Positions 24,652 through 33,078 of a stretch of DNA of 64,000 bases are shown here, in pieces; position 1 is the first letter of the stretch, and the number at the start of each line of letters is the position of its first letter. The DNA lies in NCBI GenBank assembly GCA_035944135.1, contig DASZBM010000007.1:1-64000 (forward strand). The letters run 5' to 3'. This DNA comes from Acidobacteriaceae bacterium (GTDB lineage Bacteria > Acidobacteriota > Terriglobia > Terriglobales > Acidobacteriaceae). The notes below the pieces were generated by a model that made no database searches, was not told the DNA's origin, and was given only the letters and a program-made list of their open reading frames with translations. The position numbers and the translations under genes were made by a program.

Positions 24652-25539
24652 ATGGGATTCAGGCGGACGTTGTCGGGGGCGGTGATCGGGGCCGGCATAT
24701 CGTTGGCCGCCATGTGCGGAATGGCGCAGCAGGTGCCGGTGGTCAGCACCGACCCCGGGCGCGACATGCACCTCCATGCGCCCGCCGATCTGAAACCCGG
24801 CATTCCCACCGTGTGGCTGGTCGGCGACTCCACCGTGCGCAACGGGCGCGGCGACGGCGCCCACAACCAGATGGGCTGGGGTGACGAGCTGGCCCCGTTC
24901 CTCGATCTGAACAAAGTGAACGTCGCCAACATGGCCATCGGCGGCCGCAGCTCGCGCACATACATTACCGAAGGCCACTGGGCCGACGTGCTCGCCATGA
25001 TCAAGCCCGGCGACATCGTGCTGTTTCAGTTCGGCCATAACGACAGCGGTCCGCTCGACGACCCCGCGCGTGCCCGCGGAACGATCCCGGGCGTCGGCGA
25101 TGAGACAAGGGAGATCGAGAACCCCATCCTCAAGCGCCACGAAACCGTGCACACCTACGGCTACTACATGACCGAGTACGTAAGGGACGCGAAGGCCAAG
25201 GGCGCGATGCCGATCATCTGCTCGCTCGTCCCGCGCAAGATATGGAAGGACGGAAAGATCGCCCGTCAGACCGACAGCTATGCCGGATGGGCGCGCGAAG
25301 TCGCCGAAACGCAACACGTCGGCTTCATTGACCTGAACGAGATTACAGCGCGCAAGTATGACGCGCTCGGCGAAGCAGCGGTGGAAACGCTCTTCGGCGA
25401 CCCGCACACGCACACCACAGCAGCCGGCGCGATCATGAACGCGGAGAGCGTCATCGCCGGATTGAAGGCGCTGCCAAACGATCCGCTGGCAAAGGACTTC
25501 TCGGCGAAGGGCGAAGCGATACCGGCGTACAAACCGTAG
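24652..25539 (+). CDS. Exported SGNH esterase, rhamnogalacturonan acetylesterase-like
   Basis: A 295-aa exported hydrolase. After the signal peptide it shows block I GDST (Ser60 nucleophile) in VWLVGDSTVRNG, the WGDELAPF text, block II Gly in NMAIGGRSSRTY, block III QFGHNDSG (Asn) and the catalytic D/H pair in DPHTHTTAAGA. This set is that of CE12 rhamnogalacturonan acetylesterases, which deacetylate pectin-derived polymers outside the cytoplasm. No pectinase gene is adjacent, though the beta-helix protein 10 kb away could act on similar material. Confidence 0.88.
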   Translation: MGFRRTLSGAVIGAGISLAAMCGMAQQVPVVSTDPGRDMHLHAPADLKPGIPTVWLVGDSTVRNGRGDGAHNQMGWGDELAPFLDLNKVNVANMAIGGRSSRTYITEGHWADVLAMIKPGDIVLFQFGHNDSGPLDDPARARGTIPGVGDETREIENPILKRHETVHTYGYYMTEYVRDAKAKGAMPIICSLVPRKIWKDGKIARQTDSYAGWAREVAETQHVGFIDLNEITARKYDALGEAAVETLFGDPHTHTTAAGAIMNAESVIAGLKALPNDPLAKDFSAKGEAIPAYKP

Positions 25540-25542
25540 CTG

Positions 25543-26589
25543 TTAGCCGTTGCGCGTCGTGCCGAGCTCCGTACCTTCCGCTGTAGCAATCCCCCACGCC
25601 ATCCGCGGCGTGTTGTGCGCCAGCCCGACGGAGCCATCCGGCCCCATGAGGATGATGCCACCGTGCCCGCCGAGCCGATTGAACAGATAATCAATCGCAT
25701 CGCCGGCAGCCTGCTGCGGCGTGCTTCCTGCTGCCACGCGGTCCACTGCCCACTTGCCCAGCACTAGCTTCATGATCGGCTCGCCCCATCCGGTCAGTGA
25801 AACCGCGGCGGACTCATTGTCTGCGTAGCACCCGCAGCCAATTAGCGAGCTGTCGCCTACACGCCCCGGAGCCTTCGACAGTGTTCCGCCGGTCGACGTT
25901 CCCGCAGCCAGCCGCCCTTCTGAATCCAGCGCGACCGCGCCCACCGTATCGTGAGAATGCAGCGTCGGATTCACAATGCGCGCTTCCTCCGCGAGCCCCT
26001 GCTCGACCTCCGTATCGAGCGCGGTCTGCGCCAGCGCGGGGTCGCTTGCCGGCGTGGAGACGAACTCCGCATTACCGCTGAACGTCGTGTCCGGATGCCC
26101 CGCCAGCTCCGCCTGCTGAAAGCGCATCAGGCGTTCCCGCTCCCGCGGCACGATCAGCTCCGTATTATCGACCAGCCGCATCCCGTGCTGTGTCGCAAAC
26201 CGCTCCGCTCCTGTGCCGACGAAGTACACATGCGGCGACTTATCCAGCACCAGCCTCGCCGCCTGGATCGGATTCCGCAGCCGCTCGACGCACGCGACCC
26301 CGCCAGCCCGCAGCGTGCTCCCGTCCATCATCAGCGCGTCCAACTGCACCCGCCCATCGCGCGTCAGGAACGACCCACGGCCCGCGTCAAAGGTGTCGTC
26401 GTCCTCCATCACCGTGATCGCGGCCTCAATCGCATCCAGCGCCGAGCCGTTCTTCGACAAAACAGCCCAGCCTGCGGCGAGAGCATTAGCAATGCCGCGC
26501 TCGTGCGCAGCGACAGCGTCGTCAGGCATCGCCCAGGCGCCGCCGTGAATCAGGAGTACAGGTTTGTGCGTTCGGGCCGAGTTGCTCAT
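25543..26589 (-). CDS. Isoaspartyl peptidase/L-asparaginase, Ntn hydrolase
   Basis: A 348-aa precursor of the plant-type asparaginase family: VLLIHGGAWAMP at the start, then HDTVGAVALD with the self-cleavage site before Thr215, GTSTGGTLSKAPGRVGDS and GCGCYADN. The enzyme cuts itself into two chains and releases isoaspartyl residues or deamidates asparagine. The open frame continues upstream to 26667 into the start region of the next gene; ATG at 26589 gives the family's normal N-terminus. No signal peptide is seen. It converges on the acetylesterase gene. Confidence 0.9.
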   Translation of the reverse strand: MSNSARTHKPVLLIHGGAWAMPDDAVAAHERGIANALAAGWAVLSKNGSALDAIEAAITVMEDDDTFDAGRGSFLTRDGRVQLDALMMDGSTLRAGGVACVERLRNPIQAARLVLDKSPHVYFVGTGAERFATQHGMRLVDNTELIVPRERERLMRFQQAELAGHPDTTFSGNAEFVSTPASDPALAQTALDTEVEQGLAEEARIVNPTLHSHDTVGAVALDSEGRLAAGTSTGGTLSKAPGRVGDSSLIGCGCYADNESAAVSLTGWGEPIMKLVLGKWAVDRVAAGSTPQQAAGDAIDYLFNRLGGHGGIILMGPDGSVGLAHNTPRMAWGIATAEGTELGTTRNG

Positions 26590-26620
26590 TGCACTTGAGA
26601 GTGTACGGGAAGCGATGCGT

Positions 26621-27259
26621 TTACGGCGTAGCCACGCCCGCCAGCTTCCGCCGCTCGGTCTCCACATACGTGTACCGAATGCGGTGAATCACCGTAATCG
26701 TCGAGAGCACGGCCAGCACCCACAGCGCCGCCGGCATCGCGTCCCAGCGCTCAAACAGAGCGCCCAGGATGATCAGCACGATCCTCTCCGGACGCTCCAT
26801 GAATCCCACCTTGCAGGAGCCGATCAGCGCCTCGGCGCGTGCGCGCGTATAGCTCACCATCAGCGACGCCGTCATCACAAACGCCACCAGGAACACATAG
26901 AAGTAGCGATTCCCGCGCGCGTAAAACACCAGCAGACCGAAGAACAGCGCCACGTCGGAGTAGCGGTCGAGCACTGAATCGAAGAACGCGCCAAACACCG
27001 ACACCTGGTTCGTCTGCCGCGCCACCCTGCCGTCCACCATGTCGAACAGCCCGGCGCCGATGATGACTAACCCCGCGTAAAAGAACATGCGGATGTAATT
27101 ATCCGCGCGGCCATAGCCGAAGAAGAACGCCGCGATAACGTTGATCAGCAGGCCGATGAACGTAAGGGTATTCGGCGAGATCTTCGAGAGCGCGAGCCCG
27201 TTGACGATCTTCTGCAGCAGCCAGCCGCTGCCTTTCCCGAATGCGCTTGTCCAGGTCAT
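26621..27259 (-). CDS. CDP-alcohol phosphatidyltransferase
   Basis: A 212-aa inner-membrane enzyme with about six helices and the full CDP-alcohol phosphotransferase motif, D73-x2-D76-G-x2-A-R-x8-G-x3-D94-x3-D98. It moves a phosphatidyl group from CDP-diacylglycerol to an alcohol head group. The length and the run SPNTLTFIGLLINV fit the phosphatidylinositol-phosphate synthase-like branch, but the alcohol acceptor cannot be read. It is upstream of the asparaginase gene on the same strand with 31 bases between, so both may share a transcript. Confidence 0.88.
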   Translation of the reverse strand: MTWTSAFGKGSGWLLQKIVNGLALSKISPNTLTFIGLLINVIAAFFFGYGRADNYIRMFFYAGLVIIGAGLFDMVDGRVARQTNQVSVFGAFFDSVLDRYSDVALFFGLLVFYARGNRYFYVFLVAFVMTASLMVSYTRARAEALIGSCKVGFMERPERIVLIILGALFERWDAMPAALWVLAVLSTITVIHRIRYTYVETERRKLAGVATP

Positions 27260-27328
27260 TATGCCGTCTCTTCAGTCTAAAGCAAGCTGCGCGCGTCCTA
27301 AACCATCACACGCGCAGCAAACCTGCCC

Positions 27329-29320
27329 TTACATCGCCGGCAGCTCGCTCTTGCTCGGCGCGAGAATCTCGTCGAGCAGATCGGGAGTGCCCGGCGTGCG
27401 TTCCAGCGTAGGCACGCGCAGGCCGTCATAGTACGCCAGCGGGATCGTCTTGTATTGATCTCCCACGCGCACCTCGATCTGGATCGGCTGCTTGTCGTGT
27501 TCCGCGGCCAGGATTGCATCGGAGAGCACCTTGGACGTGTAGGCGGTGCCGTTCACCGCGACCATCTCCATGTCCGGAGTAATCCCTGCCTTGAACGCGG
27601 GGCCGTCCCACACAACGTTGCTGATTGCGTTGGAAGGCCCGCGTTCTCCGCGGCCGCCGCCCACCGAAAGCCCAATCGACGTCGAGAAATTCCCGGCGCC
27701 ACGCCGGCTCTTCTGCATCCAGGCGATCGGCTTGTCCGTGTAAACCAGCTTCCATCCGCCCTGTGTGAAGCCGCCCGTCGGAACCTCCGTGTGCAGATCG
27801 TAGACGCGCTCGCGCAGGAAGGTTCGCCAGTCGTACGGAGCGACTGCGTTCAGATTGTTCACCACATCGTCGAAGCTGTACTGGTCGGTAACGAAGCTGC
27901 CGTTGTACACGCCGAAGAAGCGCTTGCAGAAGTCGTCCAGAGACCTCTTGTCGCCGGTCAGCTCACGAATCTTCGTGTCAGCGTCGAGCCAGATCAGCAT
28001 GCCCTCGGTGTAGTAATCCTCACCGCGCTGCCAGCTCATCCAGCTCACCGGCCGGCGATGCGAAACCGTCTCCTGGTTCGTCGTGTCGACCAGCGGACGC
28101 CAGTCACGGCCGCGGCTGTCGGCAAAGCCCGCAGCGGTATATGCCAGGATGTCGCGGGTCTGCTCGGGCGTCCTCATACCCGCACGTGCGGTGAGGATGT
28201 TGCCCCAGTACTGCGTCATGCCCTCATAAACCCACAGCAGATCGTCGCGCATCGGCACGTTGAAGTTCGGTGTCCACAGGTCGTTGGGGCGGCGGAACTT
28301 GCCGTCCCACGAGTGCGTGTATTCATGCGCCAGCAGATCGCGGTCGCCGATTCCGGCATTCCAGTCGGTCAGATAATCAGCGCCGGTTCCATCCTCGCTG
28401 GACTGGTGGTGCTCGAGCCCTTCACCACCGACCTCCTCACTCAGAAGCAGCAGGAAGTCATAGTGCTTATAGTGGTGCGAGCCGTAGAGTTTGTCCGCTT
28501 CGAGCGCGAGCTTCTTATGGAGCTCCAGCTCCTCCGGCGTCATCTTCACCTGTTCCGGCTTGTCGGCGAAGACGTCCAGGTGCACGCTGTCGGTCGACGT
28601 AGGTGAAAGATCGTAGCGCGCCAAGTTGACGCCGGCGTACAGCGGCGAATCGACCAGCGTATTCAATGGTGTCTCGGCGAAGTGAACGGTCCCATCACTC
28701 GGCGGCGTATTGCTCTGCGTGTCGCCCGAAGCACTCTCAAGCGCAGTCGCATACTTCCATCCCGAGGGCAGCGTCAGCGAAGGACGGAACGGGATGTCGC
28801 GCGAAAAATATCCCGCCGGATACATCAGCAACTGGTTCCACTTCAGGTCCAGGATGGCATCGGAAAACTCAATGCGGCCCACGCTGGACTTGATCGGGGA
28901 AACGTAGTCGAACTCCAGCGTGACCGTCTTCGCGCCCTGCGGCAGCGGCACATGGAAGGCGTAAACGTCGGTCGTGTTGCGGGTCCACTGTACCCGCTTG
29001 CCGTCGACGCTCGTTACGACACCAGCGATGTTGTCGATAGGTCCGCTGGGCGCGTGCTCACCGGGAATCCACTCCGGATACAGCAGCACCATTTCCTTCG
29101 CGCCCGGTACCACCGGAATCTCTTCATGCACGCGTTCGACGCGGTCCACGACGCTGCGCACATCGACCTTCAGATCGATCGGACCAACATATGGCTTATC
29201 GACGGGCGCAACCACCGGCGGCGGCATCGGGACGGGTTCCGGCTGTGGCTGAGGTGCAGTCTGCGCCTGCGCGCAAGACACAAAAATTGCGGAAAGTAGA
29301 ACACCGAACAGGGGTTTCAT
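27329..29320 (-). CDS. Exported M61 family aminopeptidase with PDZ domain
   Basis: About 663 residues. A signal peptide (MKPLFGVLLSAIFVSCAQAQ) is followed by a beta-rich N-terminal domain (DVRSVVDRVERVHEEIPV, VVLLYPEWIPGEHAPSGP-like text), a gluzincin catalytic domain with HEYTHSW (HExxH), and a C-terminal PDZ domain (LSVGGGRGERGPSNAI, GPAFKAGITPDMEMVAVNG). M61 glycyl aminopeptidases are zinc enzymes in the periplasm. The frame reaches 29482, but the signal peptide sets the start at 29320. It is well separated from neighbours. Confidence 0.9.
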   Translation of the reverse strand: MKPLFGVLLSAIFVSCAQAQTAPQPQPEPVPMPPPVVAPVDKPYVGPIDLKVDVRSVVDRVERVHEEIPVVPGAKEMVLLYPEWIPGEHAPSGPIDNIAGVVTSVDGKRVQWTRNTTDVYAFHVPLPQGAKTVTLEFDYVSPIKSSVGRIEFSDAILDLKWNQLLMYPAGYFSRDIPFRPSLTLPSGWKYATALESASGDTQSNTPPSDGTVHFAETPLNTLVDSPLYAGVNLARYDLSPTSTDSVHLDVFADKPEQVKMTPEELELHKKLALEADKLYGSHHYKHYDFLLLLSEEVGGEGLEHHQSSEDGTGADYLTDWNAGIGDRDLLAHEYTHSWDGKFRRPNDLWTPNFNVPMRDDLLWVYEGMTQYWGNILTARAGMRTPEQTRDILAYTAAGFADSRGRDWRPLVDTTNQETVSHRRPVSWMSWQRGEDYYTEGMLIWLDADTKIRELTGDKRSLDDFCKRFFGVYNGSFVTDQYSFDDVVNNLNAVAPYDWRTFLRERVYDLHTEVPTGGFTQGGWKLVYTDKPIAWMQKSRRGAGNFSTSIGLSVGGGRGERGPSNAISNVVWDGPAFKAGITPDMEMVAVNGTAYTSKVLSDAILAAEHDKQPIQIEVRVGDQYKTIPLAYYDGLRVPTLERTPGTPDLLDEILAPSKSELPAM

Positions 29321-29468
29321 CACGGCTTTCAGTGTATCGCTGCGCGACAAGTGTGCGCGGGGCCCGCCGGCATGCGGCTGCTGATCCATTTTGGACTCAG
29401 CATTGGTCCGGCATGTTTTTGCGCCACCGTCGTTTATATTGACCACCGCGGACGAAAGGGGAACGAAC

Positions 29469-29841
29469 GTGAATCTTCCCAAAGTGGCGCCGTGGTGTGC
29501 AGTGTTGGCGCGGGAGTGGCCCTAGGAGCAAAGGCACAGGCACAGACACGCAATTGAAGCCCGACGTAACCTACCCCGACCCACTCATCTGGACCACGAC
29601 GAAAGACGACCGCGTCGGCCCGCAGCACACCCGCAAGTTCGCCGCCAAAATGGCGGAGTTCCACGAGCCGTATCACTTCTACGAGGTCATCGAGGCCGGA
29701 CACGGCTCCGGCGCGGCCGCCCAACAGACCGCGCATACCGAGGCATTGAACCTCGTCTATCTCCAGCAGAAGCTGGTGAAGTCAAATCCCGCAGCGCAGG
29801 GTGGAAACATTACCAGCCGGCATACCAAGGCGGCTCACTAA
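29469..29841 (+). pseudogene. Decayed prolyl oligopeptidase (S9) with large internal deletion
   Basis: The remnant keeps two ends of a gene. At 29469 a GTG with a GAAAGGGGA site opens a signal peptide (NLPKVAPWCAVLA, frame broken by about 29510). It continues in another frame as GVALGAKAQAQT before a stop. From about 29554, in a third frame, the C-terminus of an S9 prolyl oligopeptidase appears: YPDPLIWTTTKDDRVGPQH, FAAKMAEFHEPYHFYEV and IEAGHGSGAA. The last part holds the catalytic Asp (KDDRVGP) and His (GHGSG) segments; the propeller and the catalytic Ser are gone. Some 600 codons must have been deleted. The fragment ends at a normal stop at 29841. Confidence 0.75.
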
Positions 29842-29953
29842 GAATGTGGCAAAATTGAGCGCCGGCCATACCGGCTAACGGCAGCCCAGCCTGACGTAGA
29901 CCGCAAACCCGGGTCATGCGCCGTGATCTGAGAGTCTTAGAGCGCGGCAAGGC

Positions 29954-30613
29954 TCAGTCCGCGCCCGCTTCTGAATGCTCGTAAATTGCATGAAGCTGTT
30001 TTGCGAGCATCGCGCCAAGCAATTCTTTCATCGCAGTCAAGTCGATTTTCAGGTGATCACATGCTTCATCGGCAGCCTCAAGCGCCTTGTAGTATGGAGT
30101 CTTCTCCTGTTCAATCTGCTGCGGGATGGTCATTCGCCCAGGCGGCAACATGTTCAGTCGAATGCAAAGAACCAGATAGGAAACCGCCCTCGAGGTCCGC
30201 CCATTGCCGTCTGTGAAAGGGTGAATCCAATTCAAACGCCACATGACATACGCGGCCAAATGAAGAGGACTCTTCTCATCCCACTTTTCGTTTATGTAGT
30301 CGCACAGATCCTCGATTCGCTCAGGAACTTGGAAGGCATCAGGCGGAGTGTGCTTGCTTCCACCAATGGAAACTCCCGCAGGTCTCCACACGCCCGCCGT
30401 TGCTGAGATGCCCTCAAGAGCGGCTCGATGTAGTGTCAGAATGTGTGATGGGCGAAGTTTGAAGGGGTGTTCGGGTTCGATGAAATACCCAACCATCTCT
30501 TCAATCTTTCGATACTGCTTGATTGTGTTGTATGACTCTAGGCGTGCAAGGTCATCGGGATCGCGGGCGATCTCGACTTCTTGGGCCTTGCTGTGTCGTG
30601 TATCGTCGGCCAT
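29954..30613 (-). CDS. Fic domain toxin
   Basis: A 219-aa Fic protein with the full active motif HPFTDGNGRTSR (from residue 131), preceded by the flap region and the helix HILTLHRAALEGIS. Fic enzymes transfer AMP (or other groups) from a nucleotide to a target protein; stand-alone bacterial toxins of class I are silenced by a small antitoxin. That partner gene lies directly upstream, its stop overlapping this ATG (TGATG). The open frame reaches 30673, but the coupled ATG at 30613 is preferred. The region is lower in GC than the flanking housekeeping genes. Confidence 0.88.
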   Translation of the reverse strand: MADDTRHSKAQEVEIARDPDDLARLESYNTIKQYRKIEEMVGYFIEPEHPFKLRPSHILTLHRAALEGISATAGVWRPAGVSIGGSKHTPPDAFQVPERIEDLCDYINEKWDEKSPLHLAAYVMWRLNWIHPFTDGNGRTSRAVSYLVLCIRLNMLPPGRMTIPQQIEQEKTPYYKALEAADEACDHLKIDLTAMKELLGAMLAKQLHAIYEHSEAGAD

Positions 30614-30798
30614 CAGTGAACTATGGCCAACTCCGCCTTGATCTGTTCGTCGGCCTCGACAATCATCTGCCATGTCACCCGAGGGTTCTCAATCTTGGCG
30701 TTACCGTATGCGAAGCTGCGACGTTGCGCCTCACGCTCAGCGTCAGAGACTGGCCGAGTACGAGCCGCTTCAATCAGTCTTTTTAGTTCCTCGGTCAT
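30613..30798 (-). CDS. Fic antitoxin (class I type)
   Basis: A 61-aa protein: a helix with EREAQRRSFAYGNAKIENPRV (split here as EREAQRRSFAYGN and AKIENPRV), then VTWQMIVEADEQI. Class I Fic antitoxins carry an inhibitory helix with the pattern S/T-x3-E-G/N whose Glu blocks ATP in the Fic site. Here Glu37-Asn38 fit, with Asn33 at the S/T position. The arrangement antitoxin then toxin with a one-base overlap supports the pairing. The assignment is from position and motif. Confidence 0.75.
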   Translation of the reverse strand: MTEELKRLIEAARTRPVSDAEREAQRRSFAYGNAKIENPRVTWQMIVEADEQIKAELAIVH

Positions 30799-31007
30799 TG
30801 CGTACCTCTCAGGCGAGAATGTGTCGCACTAACTTATAGACTCTACACCGGACAATTGTGGAGCAAAAATTTTGATGCGAATCCAAGGTTCAACGAGTTA
30901 GGGGACTCGAAACGAGACAGTCTGGATGGCCTCAGATTGGTTGGTAGTTCTGCCATTGCCTAATCAGTCGGTGCTAGGAACCCGGACCAACTACCCACGG
31001 AAACGGC

Positions 31008-31478
31008 TTACTCCGCGCTGTCGTGGATCGTCGTCAGCTTCAGGATCTCGAGCTCGCGCTTGCCGGTCGGCGTCACCACTGTCGCAATGTCGCCCACTTC
31101 CTTGCCAATCAGCGCCCGCCCAATCGGCGATGTCGTCGAGATCAGCCCCTTGGCCACATCCGACTCCTCGCTCGTCACCAGCTTGTACGTCAGCTCCTCA
31201 TCCTTGCTCGAGTCAAACACCACCACCGTCGACCCGAACCCGACCTTGTCGTGCGGGATGTTCGCCAGGTTCACCAGTGAGAGCTCGGCCATCCGCTTCT
31301 TCATCTGCCCAAGTCGCGCGTTCACGAACTCCTGGCGCTGCTTCGCCATGTGATACTCAGCGTTCTCCGACAGGTCGCCCATCGCGACTGCCTTCTTAAT
31401 CTCTGCCGGCAGCTCCGTGGTGAGCTCGTACTCGAGAGCCTTAATCTGCTCTTGAAGCGACTTCATGATGTCTTGCAT
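31008..31478 (-). CDS. greA: Transcription elongation factor GreA
   Basis: A 156-aa GreA/GreB factor. The N-terminal coiled coil carries the acidic tip MGDLSENAEYH, which enters the RNA polymerase secondary channel and stimulates cleavage of backtracked RNA. The C-terminal FKBP-like domain reads VGFGSTVVVFDSSKDEE, ISTTSPIGRALIGKEVGD and VTPTGKRELEILKL. The start may be the first ATG or MKSLQEQ four codons on. It stands alone between the Fic module and ruvX. Confidence 0.93.
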   Translation of the reverse strand: MQDIMKSLQEQIKALEYELTTELPAEIKKAVAMGDLSENAEYHMAKQRQEFVNARLGQMKKRMAELSLVNLANIPHDKVGFGSTVVVFDSSKDEELTYKLVTSEESDVAKGLISTTSPIGRALIGKEVGDIATVVTPTGKRELEILKLTTIHDSAE

Positions 31479-31589
31479 GCGCGGGTCTGCTTTGCTCGCG
31501 GCCTCGAAGGCGTAACTGAGGCACAGGGGATGAAAAGTCCATTATACGAGACGCTCCACGACGCCCCGAAGTCTCGCACGCTCCGCCGC

Positions 31590-32066
31590 TTACACCTCGC
31601 CCGGCTCTGGCAGCAGTGACGGCCCCGCCCGCAGCGACAGAAACGCCTCCAGCAGCAGCGTCGCCGCCACCTGGTCAATGATTTCCGTTCGGCTCACCCG
31701 CGATGCCTTCCCACCCGTTCGCTGCGAACGCCCCGCAGCATCCAGCAACTCGTGCGCCTCGCGCGTCGTCAGCCGTTCATCCAGCAGATGATGCTCCAGC
31801 TCCGGATGCTCCGCCTTCAGCGCCTTCGCAAACGCCTGCGCCTTGGCCGCCTGGCGGCTTTCCGTCCCGTCCGCATTCAGCGGGTTCCCCACCACCACCG
31901 TGCCCACCTCATGCTGCCGGATGAACCGCGCAATCGCCTTCAAATCAGCCCGCAAGGTAGCCCTGTGCAGCGTAAACAGCGGCTGCGCGGTGATCCCCAG
32001 CGCATCCGTGATCGCCAGCCCGATGCGCTTATCACCCACATCCAGCGCCAGAATCCGCTCGGCCAT
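31590..32066 (-). CDS. ruvX: Putative pre-16S rRNA nuclease / Holliday junction resolvase YqgF
   Basis: A 158-aa protein of the YqgF/RuvX family with an RNase H-like fold: ILALDVGDKRIGLAITD at the start with the first catalytic Asp, VVVGNPLNADGTES with the family motif, LLDERLTTREAH with Asp/Glu, and EIIDQVAATLLLEAFL with the last Asp. It matures the 5' end of 16S rRNA and is listed in older annotation as a resolvase. It is downstream of the DUF5985 pair on the same strand with nine bases between and may belong to that transcript. Confidence 0.92.
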   Translation of the reverse strand: MAERILALDVGDKRIGLAITDALGITAQPLFTLHRATLRADLKAIARFIRQHEVGTVVVGNPLNADGTESRQAAKAQAFAKALKAEHPELEHHLLDERLTTREAHELLDAAGRSQRTGGKASRVSRTEIIDQVAATLLLEAFLSLRAGPSLLPEPGEV

Positions 32067-32075
32067 CCCGTCACT

Positions 32076-32339
32076 CTACGACGCCCGGCGGTTCTTCGCC
32101 AGAATCGCCACCAGGATGAACAGGTACTCCAGCAGCCGCTCCACATACACCCACGAGTAGCCGGTGTCCGGAATATCTTTCCACGCCATGATCGTCCGCG
32201 TCACCGCCTCCGCCGCGAACGCAATCGCAAACGCCATGAACAGAAAGTCGCCCGTCTTCCTCCAGAAGCGCAGGAAGAACATCGCCACCACCAGCGACGC
32301 CGTTGCCAGAAAGCCCAGTGAGAATCCATCAATCAGCAT
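32076..32339 (-). CDS. DUF5985-like small membrane protein
   Basis: An 87-aa protein with three hydrophobic helices (FSLGFLATASLVVAMFFLRF, FLFMAFAIAFAAEAVTR, YLFILVAILAKNRR). It pairs with the gene at 32343, whose product has the same size and layout, and both fit DUF5985. Function is unknown. The two genes are three bases apart and follow a winged-helix gene, so the three form an operon. Confidence 0.75.
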   Translation of the reverse strand: MLIDGFSLGFLATASLVVAMFFLRFWRKTGDFLFMAFAIAFAAEAVTRTIMAWKDIPDTGYSWVYVERLLEYLFILVAILAKNRRAS

Positions 32340-32342
32340 GCT

Positions 32343-32603
32343 CTACTCCGAATCCCACACCAGGCCGTAAAGAAGCACGAGAAGCGAGACCGCCGTCACT
32401 GCCCGCCGCAGCAGATGAAGGTCAATGTCCTTCCCCAGCACACTCAGATCCACGAACGTTAGCCCATTCGACAGCGCCAACCCCAGAAAGCAGATCGAGC
32501 TCCACAGCAGCAGGCGCTGCCCCGACTGCCGAAAGCCGCGCGCCAGCAGCACACCGCACGCCAGCGCCACAAACGTCCCCAGCAGGTACACGGCCGCTTC
32601 CAT
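32343..32603 (-). CDS. DUF5985-like small membrane protein, second copy
   Basis: An 86-aa protein with three hydrophobic helices (AAVYLLGTFVALACGVLLA, LLLWSSICFLGLALSNG, LRRAVTAVSLLVLLYGLVW). The layout matches the neighbour at 32076 although the sequence is diverged; the pair probably forms a membrane complex. The ATG overlaps the stop of the upstream winged-helix gene by one base, showing translational coupling. Confidence 0.75.
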   Translation of the reverse strand: MEAAVYLLGTFVALACGVLLARGFRQSGQRLLLWSSICFLGLALSNGLTFVDLSVLGKDIDLHLLRRAVTAVSLLVLLYGLVWDSE

Positions 32604-32983
32604 CAGCTCTTCTCCTTCCGAAAGCGGAACGCATCCGCAAACGCACGAATTCCAGGCGAGGCTTTGGAATGAATTATGCCCGAGATGCGAATCAGATCCC
32701 GGCGGTACGTCTCGTCGAGCGCCTTCAGCAACCGGTTCCGTTCCTCTCGGCTCTGGTCATAAAAGAACAATCCCCTCGCCTCGCGCGCAATCAACCCACG
32801 CCGGTGAAGGTCTTCTGCAATCGCCGCTCCCTCGCCCTGGGAGACATACAACTGCTTCGCAATCTGCCCCGTAGAGCACGCACTCGGTGCGTTCCGCCAC
32901 AGCAGCAGCAGCGCCTCCAGGTGCGGCACGCTGTCAATCTCCTCGCGGATGAACCGTTCGACGCTGGGAGAGTCTTCAGACAT
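32603..32983 (-). CDS. Winged-helix protein, probable regulator
   Basis: A 126-aa protein with a winged helix-turn-helix at about residues 18-75 (HLEALLLLWRNAPSACSTGQ, IAKQLYVSQGEGAAIAEDLH, RRGLIAREARGLFFY) and a helical C-terminus. It is the first gene of the operon with two small membrane proteins and may control them or respond to the membrane pair. No ligand domain is evident. Confidence 0.75.
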   Translation of the reverse strand: MSEDSPSVERFIREEIDSVPHLEALLLLWRNAPSACSTGQIAKQLYVSQGEGAAIAEDLHRRGLIAREARGLFFYDQSREERNRLLKALDETYRRDLIRISGIIHSKASPGIRAFADAFRFRKEKS

Positions 32984-33078
32984 GATTCGCTATCGCTAAT
33001 GCTATATCGAATCACGATAAACCTCCGCTCCCTTTCCCTTCAATCGTTACATCCAGAGGACGGCTCCAAAATTTGCAA

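Noticed and set aside
27455-28606. 383-residue open frame opposite the M61 peptidase gene
   Set aside because: Shadow of a gene with HEYTH and PDZ motifs.
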